Assembly (NCBI GenBank): GCA_035263065.1 | Contig: DATFRS010000155.1 | Span: 1-21,446 of the forward strand | Length of the DNA: 21,446 nucleotides | Direction: 5' to 3' | Source of the DNA: Dokdonella_A sp035263065 | GTDB lineage: Bacteria > Pseudomonadota > Gammaproteobacteria > Xanthomonadales > Rhodanobacteraceae | Shown here: positions 18,427-21,446 of the stretch, piece after piece | How the letters are laid out: each line of letters opens with the position of its first letter | Position numbering within the stretch: position 1 is the stretch's first letter | The notes under the pieces: generated by a model | Told to the model about the DNA's origin: nothing | The model's database searches: none | Seen by the model: only the letters and a program-made list of their open reading frames with translations | Made by a program: the position numbers and the translations under genes

Positions 18427-19515
18427 GTGAACCTCAACGCCGACGGCGTCCTCGATCCCGCGAGCCGCGCGGCGATCTCGGCGGCGTGGGGCCTCAGCCC
18501 GCACGCGGCGTTCGAGCCGCTCGGCGGCGGCCTCGTCAACCGCACGCTGCGCATGCGCGACGACGGCCGCGAGCGCGTGCTGCAGAAGCTCAACACCGCG
18601 GTGTTCCGCGCGCCGGAATCCGTGGTGCGCAACTGCCACGCGGTCACCGCGCACCTCGGCCGCGAGCGCGCCGCGGGCCGCTATGCCTACGCGGTGCTAG
18701 AGCTCGTGCCGACGCTGTCGGGCGCGCCGGCGCTGACGCTCGCGGACTCGAGCTGGTGGCGCATGTACGACTACGTGCCCGACGCGCGCACGCACGAGGT
18801 CGCTCTCGACACCGCGATGGCCGGCACGGCGGCGCGCGCCTTCGGCGCGTTCGTGCGCGCGCTGGGCTCGCTGCCGGTCGCCTCGGTCGGCGAAGTCATC
18901 CCCGGCTTCCACGATCCCGCCCGCCGCTACGAGAACTTCCGCCGCGCGCTCGCCGACGATCGAGTCGGCCGCGCGACGCGCTGCTACGACGAATGCCGCA
19001 AGGCGAGCGGTTTCGCCGAAGCGGTCGCGGCCTGGCGATCGCTGACCGCGCACGGCCTCCCGCTGCGCATCGTCCACAACGACTGCAAGATCGACAACAT
19101 CCTGTTCGACGCCGACGGCCGCGCGGTCTGCGTGATCGACCTCGACACCGTGATGCCGGGCTCGCCGCTGTTCGATTTCGGCGACCTCGTGCGCACGCTG
19201 GTCAGTCCCGTCGCCGAGGATTCGACCGAGCTCGACCGCATCGAGATCGGCAAGGACGCCTTCGAGGCCGTCGCGCGCGGCTATCTCGACGGCTGCGGCG
19301 CACTGCTGACGCCGGTCGAGCGGACGAGCCTCGTGTTCGGCGCGCGCATGGTCACCGGCATGCTGGCGCTGCGCTTCCTCACCGACTATCTCGACGGCGA
19401 CCGCTATTTCCGCGTCGAGCGGCCGCTGCACAACCTCGAGCGTGCGCGCAACCAGCTGGCGCTGTATGCCGCGCTCGGCGCGGCCGAGGGCGATCTGCAG
19501 TACCTGCTGCGCTAG
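18427..19515 (+). CDS. Phosphotransferase-family kinase, N-acetylhexosamine 1-kinase (NahK)-like
   Basis: A 362-residue protein of the aminoglycoside/choline kinase fold. The N-lobe shows 'PLGGGLVNRTLRMRDDGRERVLQKLNTAVFRAPESVVRN', and the C-lobe has the catalytic loop 'IVHNDCKIDNILFD' (Asp219) and the Mg-binding 'VCVIDLDTVMPGSPLFDFGDLVRT' (Asp238, Asp240). The combination V-L-Q-K-L-N ... HxD-x-K-x-x-N-x-LFD ... IDLDTVMPG and the length match NahK of Bifidobacterium, which phosphorylates GlcNAc or GalNAc at the anomeric position. Other members are annotated as generic phosphotransferases or, wrongly, as sulfatases. The substrate here is inferred only: no hexosamine pathway genes are adjacent. 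The start is GTG 18427. It is 25 bp after the peptidase gene. A weak GGCG/CGCC hairpin plus a T-tract (19515-19535) follows. Confidence 0.85.
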   Translation: MNLNADGVLDPASRAAISAAWGLSPHAAFEPLGGGLVNRTLRMRDDGRERVLQKLNTAVFRAPESVVRNCHAVTAHLGRERAAGRYAYAVLELVPTLSGAPALTLADSSWWRMYDYVPDARTHEVALDTAMAGTAARAFGAFVRALGSLPVASVGEVIPGFHDPARRYENFRRALADDRVGRATRCYDECRKASGFAEAVAAWRSLTAHGLPLRIVHNDCKIDNILFDADGRAVCVIDLDTVMPGSPLFDFGDLVRTLVSPVAEDSTELDRIEIGKDAFEAVARGYLDGCGALLTPVERTSLVFGARMVTGMLALRFLTDYLDGDRYFRVERPLHNLERARNQLALYAALGAAEGDLQYLLR

Positions 19516-19535
19516 GCGCGGCCCGCCGTTTTTTT
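19515..19535 (+). terminator. Possible weak terminator after the NahK-like gene
   Basis: GGCG-cggcc-CGCC (19515-19527) has only a 4-bp stem, but it is followed by G and seven T (19529-19535). The same T-tract forms the left part of the candidate KdpE site, so either explanation may hold. Confidence 0.25.
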
Positions 19536-19597
19536 ACGCGTTCTTTATGCGCGCGCGCCGCATCCATATGCGCGCCATATGCGACGACGCCTATCGT
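19529..19597 (+). promoter_or_regulatory. Candidate kdp control region (KdpE-like half-sites and -10)
   Basis: T-rich TTTTTTTACGCG (19529-19540) begins a set of four direct half-sites: TTTACGCG (19533-19540), TTTATGCG (19544-19551), CATATGCG (19565-19572) and CATATGCG (19576-19583). Each pair is spaced 11 bp and the pairs are 21 bp apart, all on one helix face, as expected for OmpR/PhoB-type dimers such as KdpE. A -10-like TATCGT (19592-19597) has no good -35 at 17 bp, which suits activator dependence. The T7-A-C core resembles the E. coli KdpE site as I recall it. The kdpDE genes are not in the window. Confidence 0.45.
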
Positions 19598-19623
19598 GCC
19601 GCCGTTCCGAAAAGGCGCCCGTC

Positions 19624-19719
19624 ATGGACATCGCATATCTCGCCCTGCTCGCCGTGCTCCTCGGCCTGACCGCCGCATATCTGCACCTCTGCTCGAAGCT
19701 CGAGGACCGCAAGCCATGA
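19624..19719 (+). CDS. 31-residue single-span membrane micro-protein upstream of kdpF
   Basis: ATG 19624 to TGA 19717-19719 encodes MDIAYLALLAVLLGLTAAYL followed by HLCSKLEDRKP: one hydrophobic helix of about 20 residues and a short charged C-terminal tail. GAAAAGG 9 nt upstream is a usable ribosome binding site. The stop overlaps the kdpF ATG by four bases (ATGA), the same coupling as between kdpF and kdpA, which is strong evidence of translation. I recall similar about 30-residue proteins ('...L-x-x-C-x-x-L...') before kdpF in other bacteria, but cannot name a family. It may be a KdpF-like stabilising subunit or a regulatory leader peptide; neither is shown here. Confidence 0.7.
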   Translation: MDIAYLALLAVLLGLTAAYLHLCSKLEDRKP

Positions 19720-19808
19720 GCGTCCTCTACGGCCTCGCCGCGCTCATCGCGCTCGCGCTCACCGTGTATCTCGCCGTCGCGCTGCTCAAGCCGGAGTGGT
19801 TCGAATGA
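19716..19808 (+). CDS. kdpF: K+-transporting ATPase small subunit KdpF
   Basis: A 30-residue single-helix protein, MSVLYGLAALIALALTVYLA followed by VALLKPEWFE. The length, single membrane helix and C-terminal '(L)-x-x-(P/A)-E-x-F' match KdpF (29 residues in E. coli), which packs against KdpA and stabilises the KdpFABC potassium pump. It starts in the stop of the micro-gene and its own TGA overlaps the kdpA ATG (ATGA), so the three are translationally coupled. Confidence 0.88.
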   Translation: MSVLYGLAALIALALTVYLAVALLKPEWFE

Positions 19809-21446
19809 CTGCCAACGACATCCTGCAGATCGGCCTCTACCTCGCGGTGACGCTGCTGCTCGTCAAGCCGCTCGGCACCTACATGGCCGCCGTGTTCGCC
19901 GACGCGCCGAGCCGCGTGCACCGCATCGGCGGACCGATCGAGCGCTTCATCTATCGCCTGTCCGGCGTCGATGCCGCCGAGGACATGTCGTGGCGCCGCT
20001 ACGCGGTCGCGATGCTCGCGTTCAACGTCGTCGGCCTCCTCGTCGTCTACGTCCTGCAGCGCACGCAGCAATGGCTGCCGCTGAATCCGCAGGGCTTCGG
20101 CGCGGTCGGCGCCGATTCGTCGATGAACACCGCCATCAGCTTCGCCACGAACACGAACTGGCAGGGCTATGGCGGCGAATCGACGATGAGCTATCTCACA
20201 CAGATGCTCGGCCTCGCCGTGCAGAACTTCGTCTCGGCAGCGGCCGGCATCGCCGTGCTGATCGCGCTCGTGCGCGGCTTCGTGCGCCGCAATGCGCAAG
20301 GCATCGGCAATTTCTGGGTCGACCTCACGCGCTCGACGCTGTACGTGCTGCTGCCGCTGTCGCTGATCGTCGCGCTGGTGCTCGCCTCGCAGGGCGTGCC
20401 GCAGAACTTCAAGCGGTACGAGAACGTACCGCTGCTGCAGGCGACCACGCAGACCGAGACCGTCAAGGACGCCGACGGGAATCCCGTCAAGGACGCGGCC
20501 GGCAAGGACGCCACGAAGGAGACGGTCGTCACCGAGCAATCGCTCCCGCTCGGCCCCGCCGCCTCGCAGATCGCGATCAAGCAGCTCGGCACCAACGGCG
20601 GCGGCTTCTACAACGTGAACTCGGCGCATCCCTACGAGAACCCGACGCCGCTTAGCAACTTCGTCGAGTTGTTTTCGATCCTGATCGTCTCGTTCGCGCT
20701 CTGCTACACGTTCGGCGTGATGGTCGGCGATCGGCGTCAGGGGTGGGCGCTGCTCGCGACAATGTTCGTGATCTTCGTGCCGCTGCTGCTCGCGTGCACG
20801 GCGGCCGAGCAGGCCGGCAACCCGGCGCTGCACGCGCTCGGTGTCGACCAGGTCGCCTCGGCCACGCAGGCCGGCGGCAACATGGAGGGCAAGGAAGTCC
20901 GCTTCGGCATCGTCAACTCGACGCTGTGGGCGACCGCGACGACCGCTGCGTCGAACGGCTCGGTCAACGCGATGCACGACTCGTTCACGCCGCTCGGCGG
21001 CCTCGTCCCGATGTGGCTGATGCAGCTCGGCGAGGTCATCGGCGGCGGCGTCGGCTCGGGCCTCTACGGCATGCTCGCGTTCGCGGTCGTCGCCGTGTTC
21101 ATCGCCGGCCTCATGGTCGGCCGCACGCCCGAATATCTCGGCAAGAAGATCGACGCGTACGAAATGAAGATGGCGTCGCTGATCGTCCTGCTGCCGCCGT
21201 TCCTCGTGCTCGTCGGCACGGCGGTCTCGGTGGTCACGCCTGCCGCGCTCAAGACCGTGTTCAATCCCGGCATCCACGGCTTCAGCGAAGTGCTGTACGC
21301 GTTCTCGTCGGCGTCGAACAACAACGGCAGCGCGTTCGCCGGCCTCGGCGCGAACACGCCGTTCTACAACCTCGTGCTCGGCGTCGCGATGTTCTTCGCG
21401 CGCTACGCGCTGCTCGTGCCGATCCTGGCGCTCGCGGGATCGCTGG
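19805..21446 (+). CDS. kdpA: K+-transporting ATPase subunit A KdpA, 3'-truncated by the window edge
   Basis: 547 codons are visible and the frame is open at the last base. KdpA is the channel-like subunit of the high-affinity KdpFABC pump and selects potassium. All four selectivity-filter regions are present: 'TNTNWQGYGGE', 'LGTNGGGFYNVNSAHPYENPTPLSN', 'NSTLWATATTAASNGSVN' and 'SSASNNNGSAFAGLG'. About ten membrane segments can be traced, starting with ILQIGLYLAVTLLLVKPLGTYM. Between membrane segments, residues about 213-242 hold a Lys/Asp/Thr-rich periplasmic insertion (VKDADGNPVKDAAGKDATKE) absent from my recollection of E. coli KdpA. ATG 19805 overlaps the kdpF stop. kdpB and kdpC are expected to follow. 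Expression is normally induced by potassium limitation through KdpDE; the candidate operator lies at 19529-19597. Confidence 0.96.
   Translation, partial: MTANDILQIGLYLAVTLLLVKPLGTYMAAVFADAPSRVHRIGGPIERFIYRLSGVDAAEDMSWRRYAVAMLAFNVVGLLVVYVLQRTQQWLPLNPQGFGAVGADSSMNTAISFATNTNWQGYGGESTMSYLTQMLGLAVQNFVSAAAGIAVLIALVRGFVRRNAQGIGNFWVDLTRSTLYVLLPLSLIVALVLASQGVPQNFKRYENVPLLQATTQTETVKDADGNPVKDAAGKDATKETVVTEQSLPLGPAASQIAIKQLGTNGGGFYNVNSAHPYENPTPLSNFVELFSILIVSFALCYTFGVMVGDRRQGWALLATMFVIFVPLLLACTAAEQAGNPALHALGVDQVASATQAGGNMEGKEVRFGIVNSTLWATATTAASNGSVNAMHDSFTPLGGLVPMWLMQLGEVIGGGVGSGLYGMLAFAVVAVFIAGLMVGRTPEYLGKKIDAYEMKMASLIVLLPPFLVLVGTAVSVVTPAALKTVFNPGIHGFSEVLYAFSSASNNNGSAFAGLGANTPFYNLVLGVAMFFARYALLVPILALAGSL

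Noticed and set aside
16122..18647. 841-codon open frame on the minus strand
   Set aside because: It is opposite mtnC, the ICMT-like gene and the C13 peptidase, is extremely rich in Arg, Asp and Glu with no domain, and reflects codon bias of GC-rich genes.

Overview
This is a GC-rich (roughly two-thirds G+C by eye) bacterial chromosomal segment with dense coding and short intergenic gaps. It best fits a gammaproteobacterium of the Xanthomonadales/Lysobacterales (Rhodanobacteraceae/Lysobacteraceae-like). The reasons are EfpL (YeiP-type EF-P paralogue), a Tat-exported HiPIP, a C13-family membrane peptidase, secreted proteins ending in an 'F-x-(D/N)-G-F-E' tail, and the dispersed 'CCCTCTCCCGC...GCGGGAGAGGG' intergenic repeats I associate with that order. 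The assignment is inference from gene content, not a database match.

Layout. 1-498: 3' end of an unrecognised protein, then a folded dispersed repeat. 665-1432: a short-chain dehydrogenase of the HSD10 type, convergent (1-bp gap) with an HxlR-type repressor (1434-1835). The repressor is divergent from a six-segment membrane protein (1927-2562); the gap carries two matching palindromes over a good promoter. 2651-3214: efpL. 3222-4634 (minus) and 4811-7735 (plus): two divergent exported proteins, a delta-60-repeat protein and a large HzsA-related dihaem protein, with the same C-terminal tail. A second dispersed repeat follows, then a NUDIX hydrolase (minus) and two tandem CAT-type amino-acid permeases separated by an excellent intrinsic terminator. 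rmuC (minus) and a HiPIP gene (minus) follow.

13976-16928 is a tight cluster for the lower methionine salvage pathway: mtnB, mtnD, a PH-domain membrane protein, mtnC and an isoprenylcysteine-methyltransferase-like membrane protein. A membrane-anchored C13 cysteine peptidase (16980-18401) and a NahK-like sugar kinase (18427-19515) continue on the same strand.

The right end is the start of a kdp potassium-uptake operon: a 31-codon membrane micro-gene, kdpF and kdpA (cut by the window end), chained by ATGA stop/start overlaps. Upstream lie four helix-phased half-sites that look like KdpE/OmpR-family boxes.

Most of the window is ordinary housekeeping and accessory chromosome. No prophage, insertion sequence, CRISPR array, tRNA or rRNA was seen. 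The points most worth a second look are the kdp micro-gene and its phased half-sites, the shared GFE tail on two adjacent exported proteins, the HxlR switch, the HzsA-like dihaem protein, and a recurrent -10/discriminator motif at a nearly fixed distance from three start codons.
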